A stretch of DNA of 6,713 bases from Lachnospiraceae bacterium. GTDB taxonomy: Bacteria > Bacillota > Clostridia > Lachnospirales > Lachnospiraceae. The stretch is taken from contig JAILNW010000395.1 of NCBI GenBank assembly GCA_024691145.1, positions 1 to 6,713 of the forward strand. The letters are read 5' to 3'. The translations under genes were made by a program, and so were the position numbers. Below, one piece after another: positions 1-5,282 of the stretch. How positions within the stretch are numbered: the first letter of the stretch is position 1; each line of letters begins with the position of its first letter. The notes below the pieces were generated by a model. The model was given only the letters and a program-made list of their open reading frames with translations, was not told the DNA's origin and ran no database searches.

Positions 1-81
1 TAATATAAAAAATATAGTAATATTACACGAGTTTATACAGAATAAAAATAAATTGTAGTTGGTTATAAAAAAATATTCTAC

Positions 82-111
82 TTGACTATCCCACACCATT
101 AGTAATATAAT
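82..111 (+). promoter_or_regulatory. Sigma-A-type promoter for the DUF1858 gene
   Basis: The -35 box TTGACT lies at 82-87 and a perfect -10 box TATAAT at 106-111, with an 18-nt spacer. Transcription would start near 118, giving an untranslated leader of about 95-120 nt depending on which start codon is used. The rest of positions 1-175 is AT-rich and shows no open reading frame or other recognisable element. Confidence 0.72.
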
Positions 112-175
112 GCTATTAGACAGAAAAAAGATATACAATAATACAGGTTAAACTTATGTAATTATATTAATTTAT

Positions 176-187
176 AGGAAGGAGAGG
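176..187 (+). promoter_or_regulatory. Strong but distant Shine-Dalgarno sequence
   Basis: AGGAAGGAGAGG at 176-187 contains a six-base AAGGAG match to the 16S rRNA tail. It lies about 30 nt before the first in-frame ATG (215) and more than 50 nt before the alternative ATG (239), far beyond normal spacing. No ATG or GTG lies at a usual distance. The only near candidates are a TTG followed at once by TAA (188-193) and a non-canonical ATT at 193. The hairpin immediately downstream may solve the spacing problem. Confidence 0.6.
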
Positions 188-227
188 TTGTAATTCCATA
201 CCAGGGTAGTATTTATGGAATTGCAGC
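187..227 (+). promoter_or_regulatory. 14-bp leader hairpin spanning the first ATG
   Basis: The arm at 187-200 pairs without mismatch with 214-227: twelve Watson-Crick pairs and two G-U wobbles, closing a 13-nt loop (201-213, CCAGGGTAGTATT). The 3' arm contains the ATG at 215-217, so that start would be buried in the stem. The Shine-Dalgarno lies at the 5' foot of the stem and stays largely unpaired. If the stem is looped out, AAGGAG (179-184) comes to 13 nt from the ATG at 239, and the end of the purine tract to about 11 nt. The pairing is read directly from the sequence; a translational role is inference. Confidence 0.6.
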
Positions 228-430
228 ATGTGGTTAAGATGATAACAAAAGACATGATTATCGAAGACATTATTAACAAGGATGAAGGACTTATAGCAGT
301 TCTTGTAGGTTCTGGTATGCATTGTATCGGATGCCCTTCAGCAAGAGGTGAATCTTTAGAGGAAGCTTGCCTGGTTCATGGAATCGATGCTGATGAACTT
401 GTAGCAAAGCTTAATGAATATCTTCAGTAA
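215..430 (+). CDS. DUF1858 domain protein (hybrid-cluster-protein-associated redox disulfide family)
   Basis: This 71-residue protein is almost entirely one DUF1858 domain. The typical family pattern is visible: a short lead-in (ITKDMIIEDII, residues 10-20), a hydrophobic helix, then GMHCIGC with the CxxC pair C37/C40, and a helical tail SLEEACLVHGIDADELVAKLN with a further C52. Members are small cytosolic proteins, named for frequent association with hybrid cluster (prismane) protein and thought to carry a redox-active or metal-binding disulfide; their biochemical role is not established. Here it stands alone with its own promoter, and no hcp gene is in view. The true start is uncertain. Family members usually begin close to the motif reached from Met9 (ATG at 239), whereas the first in-frame ATG at 215 has only a weak AGGG 8 nt upstream and lies within the leader hairpin. 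An in-frame stop at 191-193 limits extension. The family call is strong, the start weak. Confidence 0.85.
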   Translation: MELQHVVKMITKDMIIEDIINKDEGLIAVLVGSGMHCIGCPSARGESLEEACLVHGIDADELVAKLNEYLQ

Positions 431-447
431 TTAAATTTGCACAATAA

Positions 448-474
448 TAGCTCTGCATGATATATGCAGAGCTA
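448..474. terminator. Terminator-like hairpin between convergent DUF1858 gene and mecA
   Basis: A perfect 11-bp stem, TAGCTCTGCAT (448-458) with ATGCAGAGCTA (464-474), closes a GATAT loop. It starts 17 nt after the DUF1858 stop codon and about 105 nt past the mecA stop. In the minus direction the stem is followed by TTATTGT, a moderate U-rich tail; in the plus direction it is followed by an A-run and then a pyrimidine-rich stretch. It may therefore serve mecA better than the upstream gene, or act in both directions. Confidence 0.55.
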
Positions 475-579
475 AAAAATTGTCTTCTTTAAGTTTCGTC
501 TCTCAACAAACATTCTAATATGCACTAACCAAGTTGTCGCGTCTGTTTAAAATATTATCCATATTCAATATAATTACAG

Positions 580-1362
580 TTACAATACAGATAATGTACT
601 AATTGCATCCTTATCCAAAATTACATCATAGTGTTCATCATAATAGTACAGGCTGCTGTAAGTTGTTCTCTCTAACTTGCCGTACTCTGACATGATTCCA
701 CACACACGACTGAAATCCTCTTTGGAATTCATAGTTTTGTTAATTGATAAGTAATAAATCGAATTAACAGGATTCTTGTACAAACTACTTACTCCTTTGA
801 AATATCTTATAACTATCGAAGATGCCTTAATTACATCCTCCAAATTGTTGAAAGAAAATACAATCTTAGTTGTAATCTCTTTTTCCTCTGATGTTGTCTT
901 CTTGTCGCCCTTCTTTGTGCCCGAAATACTTTTTGGAAGAGGAACAAATTCATCCTCGCTGTCATCTGCATCTTCTGTCAAATCGTCAATCTTGCCAAAA
1001 CAGTTAACAACCTCTTCTTCTTCAGAAAATTCATCTTCTTCCTCTAACTCGTCCTCGTCAAAATCCTCAGATAAATCATCTGTAAACTTTGAAAAACGCG
1101 TATCGAGTTCGTCTGGATCTTCGACTTTTGTAACCACAAGAACCAGACATTCACTTGAAACCGGTATGGCTTCAATCATTAACGGAATATCATCGGCTTC
1201 AAAACCAAACTCGTATGAAGCCTGTTGCATCATGTCGCGGAAAAGCTCCTTAGCCTTCTCAGTACCGTAGGCAAGTTCACTTAAACGTAACTCTCTATCT
1301 ACTAAGTCCTTTTTGCTTAATGTACATCGGATCTGGCGTTCACTGATTTTTTCGATTTTCAT
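580..1362 (-). CDS. mecA: MecA-family adaptor protein for ClpC
   Basis: MecA-type adaptors bind substrates through the N-terminal domain and dock on the AAA+ unfoldase ClpC through the C-terminal domain, delivering proteins to ClpCP in the cytosol. The N-terminal domain (residues 1-93) is clear, from MKIEKISERQIRCTLS through MIEAIPVSSECLVLVV to KVEDPDELDTRFSKF. Residues 95-160 form a long, strongly acidic, low-complexity linker, with most of 95-118 being Asp or Glu. The C-terminal domain (about 164-260) runs from TTKIVFSFNNLEDVI through YYLSINK to CGIMSEYGK. At 260 residues it is longer than B. subtilis MecA (about 218), mainly through the linker. GAAAGGA (plus-strand 1372-1378) sits 9 nt before the ATG and supports this start. 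It is monocistronic and diverges from the EIIC gene. In B. subtilis MecA controls ComK; the target here cannot be told from sequence, and no competence gene is nearby. Confidence 0.92.
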   Translation of the reverse strand: MKIEKISERQIRCTLSKKDLVDRELRLSELAYGTEKAKELFRDMMQQASYEFGFEADDIPLMIEAIPVSSECLVLVVTKVEDPDELDTRFSKFTDDLSEDFDEDELEEEDEFSEEEEVVNCFGKIDDLTEDADDSEDEFVPLPKSISGTKKGDKKTTSEEKEITTKIVFSFNNLEDVIKASSIVIRYFKGVSSLYKNPVNSIYYLSINKTMNSKEDFSRVCGIMSEYGKLERTTYSSLYYYDEHYDVILDKDAISTLSVL

Positions 1363-1444
1363 AGAATCACATCCTTTCTATTAATATCGGATAAATAGTA
1401 CACAAACATAAGAAGCTGATAAAAACATACTATCTGTTACTTTA

Positions 1445-1473
1445 AGTGTACCCTAAAATGACCATAAAGTCAA
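1445..1473 (-). promoter_or_regulatory. Sigma-A-type promoter for mecA
   Basis: On the minus strand TTGACT (complement of 1468-1473) is followed after exactly 17 nt by TACACT (complement of 1445-1450). Transcription would start near 1438, giving a leader of about 75 nt before the mecA start codon. Confidence 0.68.
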
Positions 1474-1486
1474 TACAATCAAAGCC

Positions 1487-1515
1487 TTGATTTATACTTG
1501 TTTCTGTGATACTAT
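1487..1515 (+). promoter_or_regulatory. Extended -10 promoter for the EIIC gene
   Basis: TTGATT (1487-1492), a 17-nt spacer and TACTAT (1510-1515) fit a sigma-A promoter, and a TG at 1507-1508 supplies an extended -10 element. The start would fall near 1522, leaving a leader of about 84 nt. The -35 box is only 13 bp from the -35 box of the divergent mecA promoter. Confidence 0.6.
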
Positions 1516-1521
1516 GTGTAG

Positions 1522-1570
1522 TAGTACCTTGTATTTACTGTATTTGTAAAAATATGGGAAAATGGTACTA
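1522..1570 (+). repeat. Inverted repeat in the EIIC leader
   Basis: TAGTACC (1522-1528) and GGTACTA (1564-1570) are perfect 7-bp inverted copies. Between them a 5-bp pair, TTTAC (1534-1538) with GTAAA (1546-1550), could form an inner stem. The outer copy starts almost exactly at the predicted transcription start, so the RNA could fold into a two-tier hairpin, or the DNA repeats could be operator half-sites. There is no U-run after it, so it is not a terminator. Confidence 0.35.
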
Positions 1571-1605
1571 ATTAATGTATATTATTTAAGGAGAGGTAAG
1601 GTTTA

Positions 1606-2673
1606 ATGAATTTTTTACAAAAACTATATCAGAGTATCTTTGAAAAAGCCATGCAGGGGTTGACATTAGGCTTATTTGCATCAGTGGTGTTGGGAACGAT
1701 TCTAGAGCAGATAGGTATAGTTGTTGGAGGCGAGTATCAGGCGGAGATTATAGCAGTGGCTATGGTTATTAAGAAGATGGTAGGAGTCTGTATTGGTGTG
1801 GGTGTTGCCACAAAACTTGACGCAAAACCTCTTGTGTGCGCCTGTGCAGCAGTAGTGGGATATGTGGGTGCATTTTCCCAGAATATTTTTGATTATGCAA
1901 AGATGGGCGGGAACATCGTATTTGCAAATGATGTAGGAGAGCCAATAACGGCCTTTGTAGCTGCATATGTGGCAGTATGCTTAGGTTCATTTATTGCATC
2001 AAAAACAAAGATTGATTATATTATAACGCCTGTTATAAGTATAATTCCTGGAATTATGGTAGCAAAATACGTAGGACATCCTGTTTCCATGGCAATGAAA
2101 CGTTTAGGGGAAATAATAGACTGGAGTACAACACAGAATCCGGTTATTATGGGGATGGTTATAGCAGTGTTTATGGGGCTTGCTTTAACATTTCCAATAA
2201 GTTCTATTGCAATTGCAATTGCACTTAACCTTACAGGACAGGCAGCAGGGGCAGCTGCAATTGGATGCTGTGTCAACATGGTAGGTTTTGCAGCAGCAAG
2301 TTTTAAAGATAACAAGTTTGACGGATTTCTTGTTCAGAGCATAGGTACTTCAACAGTACAGATGCCTAATATTATTAAGAATCCTGCCATACTTATACCA
2401 GTAGTTGCAACAAGTGCGGTTTTAGGACCAGTTGCAATATGCGTTTGTGGAATCGTAAGCACTACAGATGCAGCAGGAGTAGGTTCCTGTGCATTTATGG
2501 CACAGATTTCCACATATAAAACCATGATAGAGTTGGGAAATAACAGGAATGTTTCACTTGTATACATAATGCTTATGACATTTATACTTCCAGCCATTAT
2601 GTCATGGGTTATATCTGAAGGCCTTAGAAAAAAAGGACTTATTAAAGACAACGATATGAGTATAATCATCTAA
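1606..2673 (+). CDS. PTS EIIC-type membrane protein (PTS_EIIC_2 / PfoR-like)
   Basis: This 355-residue polytopic membrane protein belongs to the PTS_EIIC_2 (PfoR-like) family, whose members resemble the sugar-translocating subunit of phosphotransferase systems. Hydrophobic segments span nearly the whole length from about residue 14. Family-typical stretches include GEPITAFVAAYVA (111-123, usually GDP), KTKIDYIITPVISIIPG (133-149), TFPISSIAIAIAL (195-207) and the signature QSIGTSTVQMPNIIKNP (244-260) followed by ILIPVVATSAVLGP. The C-terminus is short and charged. AAGGAGAGG (1588-1596) lies 9 nt before the ATG and fixes the start. No IIA, IIB or catabolic gene is adjacent, so the substrate is unknown; PfoR in Clostridium perfringens was described as a regulator, so a non-transport role is possible. 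The family is confident, the function is not. No clear terminator follows it. Confidence 0.88.
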   Translation: MNFLQKLYQSIFEKAMQGLTLGLFASVVLGTILEQIGIVVGGEYQAEIIAVAMVIKKMVGVCIGVGVATKLDAKPLVCACAAVVGYVGAFSQNIFDYAKMGGNIVFANDVGEPITAFVAAYVAVCLGSFIASKTKIDYIITPVISIIPGIMVAKYVGHPVSMAMKRLGEIIDWSTTQNPVIMGMVIAVFMGLALTFPISSIAIAIALNLTGQAAGAAAIGCCVNMVGFAAASFKDNKFDGFLVQSIGTSTVQMPNIIKNPAILIPVVATSAVLGPVAICVCGIVSTTDAAGVGSCAFMAQISTYKTMIELGNNRNVSLVYIMLMTFILPAIMSWVISEGLRKKGLIKDNDMSIII

Positions 2674-2681
2674 ACAAAAAC

Positions 2682-2710
2682 TTGTAACAAATTTGAAAAA
2701 ATGTTATAAT
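2682..2710 (+). promoter_or_regulatory. Extended -10 promoter for the GH18 gene
   Basis: TTGTAA (2682-2687), a 17-nt spacer and a perfect TATAAT (2705-2710), with TG at 2702-2703 as extended -10. Transcription would start near 2717, about 32 nt before the start codon. It begins just after the EIIC stop codon, so the GH18 gene is probably expressed on its own as well as by any read-through. Confidence 0.7.
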
Positions 2711-2748
2711 AAAAGGGCAAGTATAGATAGTAATATGGAGGATTATAG

Positions 2749-4461
2749 ATGGGATTTAAGATTAATGGATATATTATTGGCGGCGTATTTATGGTCGCAA
2801 TCAGTGCCTTTTGTGGAGTAAAGCTTTATGAAAAGTGGAAACCTAACGAAGAAGTTATGAGTCTTTATGATTATTATGATATGACTGAAGCTAAGGATTC
2901 CACATCTGCTAAACTTATAATAGGAACACATTTAAGTACTAACGATATTATGATAGATAATAGTGTAAAATATATGGACTATGAGATGGCTAAAAGGCTT
3001 AATGACAGGATATTTATTGATGAAGAAAAGTCTATGTTTATTTTTACAACACCGACAGAGGTTATAAAGATTCCTGTGGATTCCACTAGTTATACTGTTA
3101 ATGGTGAATCACAGACTGCAAGTGCTCCTATACTGAAGAAAGTCGATGATATTTATTACATTGACATGGCATTTGTTGAGAAGTACAGTGACTTTACATA
3201 TGAGAGCTTTGACAGTCCAAACAGAGTGCTTATTAAGTATAACACAGGTGAGGATAGTCTTATCGGAACATGTAAAGACGGCGCTACCGTAAGATTTATG
3301 TCAGATAAGAAAAGTAAGATTCTTGAGAAGATAGGAAATAATGAAAAAGTTATAATTGATACAGTTGGAACGGATACTTCAACAGGTTATACCAAGGTTG
3401 TAACAACAGATGGTGTTATAGGATACGTTAAGGATTCAGAGATAACAAAGTCTGATTATGAGAAGTATTCTAATCCTAATTATACTGCATCAGAATACAC
3501 CAGCATACATAAAGATTTTGTGTCCCTTGCCTGGGCATCTTTAACTAATCAGAAGGCTAATAGTAATGGCGCTGCCAAGGTTAAGAATGTTAAGGGAGTT
3601 AACGTTATTTCTCCTACATGGATGACTGTGGCAGGAGAGAATGGTGAAGTATCAGAGTGGTGCAGCAATGATTATGTTAAGGCAGTACATAATGCCGGTA
3701 TGGACGTATGGATTGTTGTAAATGATCTTGAGCCTAATACAAAGACAGCCAATGTACTTAAGGATACTGATAAGAGAGAGACTCTTGAAAAGAATATTGT
3801 AAATAAAGTTAAAGAGTATAATGCTGAGGGTGTTAATGTAGACTTTGAGTGTGTTACAGTGGAATCAAGCCCTTATTATATACAGTTTATAAGAGAATTA
3901 TCTGTATTATGCAGAAAAGAAAAACTTGTATTATCCGTTGACAGTTATGTAAGCATGCCTTACAATGCATTTTATTACAGGGATAAGGTTGCTGAGGTTG
4001 CGGATTATGTTGTAATAATGGGTTATGATGAGCATCATAGCAATTCAGAGGAGATAGGATCTAATGCTTCTATCTCATGGACTAAGAAGGGTATAGATAA
4101 CAGTATTGCTGATGGCGTGCCAAAGGAAAAACTTGTTGTTACTATACCATTATATGCGAGGCTTTTTGGAACACCTGAGGGTGAAGAAGGATTTACGGAC
4201 TGTATTTCATATGATATGAATGAACAGCAGACTTTGATTAAAGAGGAAAATCTTACACCTACATGGGATGCAGATGCAATGCAGAATTTCGTTTTATATG
4301 GAAAAGATGGCAAACGCTGGAAGATGTGGATGGAGGATAACAAGTCTATAGAGGAGAAACTCAAGGTTATAAAAGAAGCAGGTATAGCTGGTACAGGTTT
4401 CTGGCAGCTTGGATATGCATCAAGTGATGTATGGGACGTTGTAGCCAATTATACAAAGTAA
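2749..4461 (+). CDS. Membrane-anchored stalk-SH3-GH18 cell-wall glycosidase
   Basis: A 570-residue extracytoplasmic protein. An N-terminal hydrophobic segment (about residues 6-24) without a clear cleavage site acts as signal anchor. Residues about 62-163 resemble the copper-amine-oxidase-N-like stalk domain common in clostridial surface proteins. Residues about 169-233 fit a bacterial SH3 domain (GTCKDGATVRFM to GVIGYVKDSEI). From about 256 to the end lies a glycoside hydrolase family 18 barrel of the YaaH/YdhD type: GVNVDFE (361-367), with D365 and catalytic acid E367 and Asn363 where many chitinases have Asp; MGYDEH (424-429); and the closing FWQLGY with W552. GGAGGA (2737-2742) sits 6 nt before the ATG. 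Bacilli use YaaH-like enzymes as spore N-acetylglucosaminidases, so a peptidoglycan target is likelier than chitin, supported by the amidase next door. The exact substrate and any link to sporulation are inference. Confidence 0.88.
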   Translation: MGFKINGYIIGGVFMVAISAFCGVKLYEKWKPNEEVMSLYDYYDMTEAKDSTSAKLIIGTHLSTNDIMIDNSVKYMDYEMAKRLNDRIFIDEEKSMFIFTTPTEVIKIPVDSTSYTVNGESQTASAPILKKVDDIYYIDMAFVEKYSDFTYESFDSPNRVLIKYNTGEDSLIGTCKDGATVRFMSDKKSKILEKIGNNEKVIIDTVGTDTSTGYTKVVTTDGVIGYVKDSEITKSDYEKYSNPNYTASEYTSIHKDFVSLAWASLTNQKANSNGAAKVKNVKGVNVISPTWMTVAGENGEVSEWCSNDYVKAVHNAGMDVWIVVNDLEPNTKTANVLKDTDKRETLEKNIVNKVKEYNAEGVNVDFECVTVESSPYYIQFIRELSVLCRKEKLVLSVDSYVSMPYNAFYYRDKVAEVADYVVIMGYDEHHSNSEEIGSNASISWTKKGIDNSIADGVPKEKLVVTIPLYARLFGTPEGEEGFTDCISYDMNEQQTLIKEENLTPTWDADAMQNFVLYGKDGKRWKMWMEDNKSIEEKLKVIKEAGIAGTGFWQLGYASSDVWDVVANYTK

Positions 4462-4482
4462 TAAACATATAGAATATATTAG

Positions 4483-4525
4483 AACAGATAGTCATAGAAT
4501 TAATCATGATGACTATCTGTTTTTT
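4483..4525 (+). terminator. Intrinsic terminator between the GH18 and amidase genes
   Basis: ACAGATAGTCAT (4484-4495) pairs perfectly with ATGACTATCTGT (4509-4520), extended one A-T pair outward, around a 13-nt loop, and runs straight into six Ts (4520-4525). It starts about 20 nt past the GH18 stop codon. Only 20 nt separate the T-run from the amidase start codon, so the amidase cannot have a conventional promoter downstream of it. Confidence 0.85.
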
Positions 4526-4545
4526 GTATAGAGGAAAGGTATGAT

Positions 4546-5244
4546 ATGAAACATAAAAAACTGGCTTTGATTATGATAATAATACTGGCTGTTATTATTG
4601 CTTTGTACCTAAGAAATTCATATAGTGTTATATCAGGTACATTAAAGGAAAGTATAAGTGATAACATAGTAACGGTAATTGTGGATGCAGGTCATGGAGG
4701 TTTTGATCCTGGAAAGGTTGGAATTGATGGCACTCTTGAAAAGGACATTAATCTTAAAATTGCCTTTAAACTTAAGGAAAAACTGGAGCAGAAGGGTGTC
4801 AGGGTTATATTAACAAGAGATAGTGATAAAGGTTTATATAATGAATCTTCCAGGCAGAAGAAGAAGGAAGATCTTATAAACAGAATGAATATTATTAATA
4901 AAAATGATGCAATACTTGCTATAAGTATTCATCAGAATTCATATATTAATAACAGCGTAAAAGGTCCACAGGTATTTTTCTATACGGAATCTGATAAATC
5001 AAGAGAACTTGCAAAGTATATACAGGATGTTCTTAATGAGAGCAGAGAAGATGATAAGAGAGAGATAAAAGCAAATAAGGATTATTATATACTTAAAAAG
5101 GCAGAGATACCATTAGCAATTGTAGAATGTGGATTTTTATCGAATGAAGAGGAAGCTCAGCTTCTTAATAGCGAAGAATATCAGTGTAAAATGGCTGATG
5201 ATATAACAAAAGGAGTCATTATGTGGATTAATGATTCCCTGTAA
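4546..5244 (+). CDS. cwlD: CwlD-like N-acetylmuramoyl-L-alanine amidase (Amidase_3)
   Basis: Amidase_3 enzymes are zinc hydrolases that cut the bond between N-acetylmuramic acid and the L-alanine of the peptide stem. The protein has a short cytosolic tail (MKHKK), one hydrophobic segment (about residues 6-22) and then only a catalytic domain (about 42-230). The expected zinc and catalytic residues are present: H50 in VDAGHGGFDPG, E65 in LEKDINL, H129 in SIHQN and E194 in VECGFLSN. There are no wall-binding repeats. Length (232 residues) and architecture match CwlD of Bacillus and Clostridioides (about 237), which with a deacetylase makes muramic-delta-lactam in spore cortex; the symbol rests on this resemblance, and a vegetative amidase is possible. 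AGGAAAGG (4532-4539) is 6 nt before the ATG; the nearby ATG at 4541 meets a stop after two codons. It follows a terminator, so expression needs read-through or an overlapping promoter. Confidence 0.87.
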   Translation: MKHKKLALIMIIILAVIIALYLRNSYSVISGTLKESISDNIVTVIVDAGHGGFDPGKVGIDGTLEKDINLKIAFKLKEKLEQKGVRVILTRDSDKGLYNESSRQKKKEDLINRMNIINKNDAILAISIHQNSYINNSVKGPQVFFYTESDKSRELAKYIQDVLNESREDDKREIKANKDYYILKKAEIPLAIVECGFLSNEEEAQLLNSEEYQCKMADDITKGVIMWINDSL

Positions 5245-5248
5245 AAAC

Positions 5249-5270
5249 AAGGGGCTTAAAAAGCCCCTTT
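5249..5270. terminator. Bidirectional terminator between amidase and purF-like gene
   Basis: AAGGGGCTT (5249-5257) pairs with AAGCCCCTT (5261-5269) around an AAA loop. The stem starts 4 nt after the amidase stop codon and 13 nt from the stop of the convergent purF-like gene. Plus-strand transcripts meet TTT then a U-rich stretch; minus-strand transcripts meet TTGTTTTTA, the stronger U-tract. One compact hairpin therefore probably ends both genes. Confidence 0.85.
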
Positions 5271-5282
5271 AGTAACAGTTTA

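Noticed and set aside
188..193. TTG immediately followed by TAA after the strong Shine-Dalgarno, a possible start-stop element
   Set aside because: Spacing from the GGAG core is too short and TTG starts are weak, so there is no positive evidence for use.
193..237. Fourteen-codon frame starting at ATT, well placed after the strong Shine-Dalgarno
   Set aside because: ATT is a very rare start codon and the peptide is unsupported. I prefer the hairpin-bridging explanation, but initiation mapping would distinguish them.
776..1270. Serine-rich open reading frame antisense to mecA
   Set aside because: The Ser runs are the reverse complement of the Asp/Glu codons of the MecA linker. There is no ribosome binding site, and the opposite strand encodes a clear family protein.
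1427..1439. ACTATCTGTT shared by the mecA leader region and the 4509-4522 terminator arm
   Set aside because: A single short AT-rich match in unrelated contexts, most likely chance.
1769..2669. Three minus-strand open frames within the EIIC gene
   Set aside because: They resemble no known family and lie opposite a continuous, convincing membrane-protein gene; they are composition-driven shadows.
2743..2931. Minus-strand open frame over the start of the GH18 gene
   Set aside because: It overlaps the GH18 promoter-proximal region on the opposite strand and shows no ribosome binding site or recognisable protein features.
4462..4520. Possible SigE or SigG sporulation promoter before the amidase
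   Set aside because: A CATATAGA-like stretch near 4466 loosely resembles a SigE -10, but no convincing -35 is correctly spaced. It could not be supported.
4541..4549. Two-codon mini-ORF (ATG ATA TGA) overlapping the amidase start
   Set aside because: Its ATG is 1 nt from the Shine-Dalgarno, too close to be used, while the amidase ATG is well spaced.
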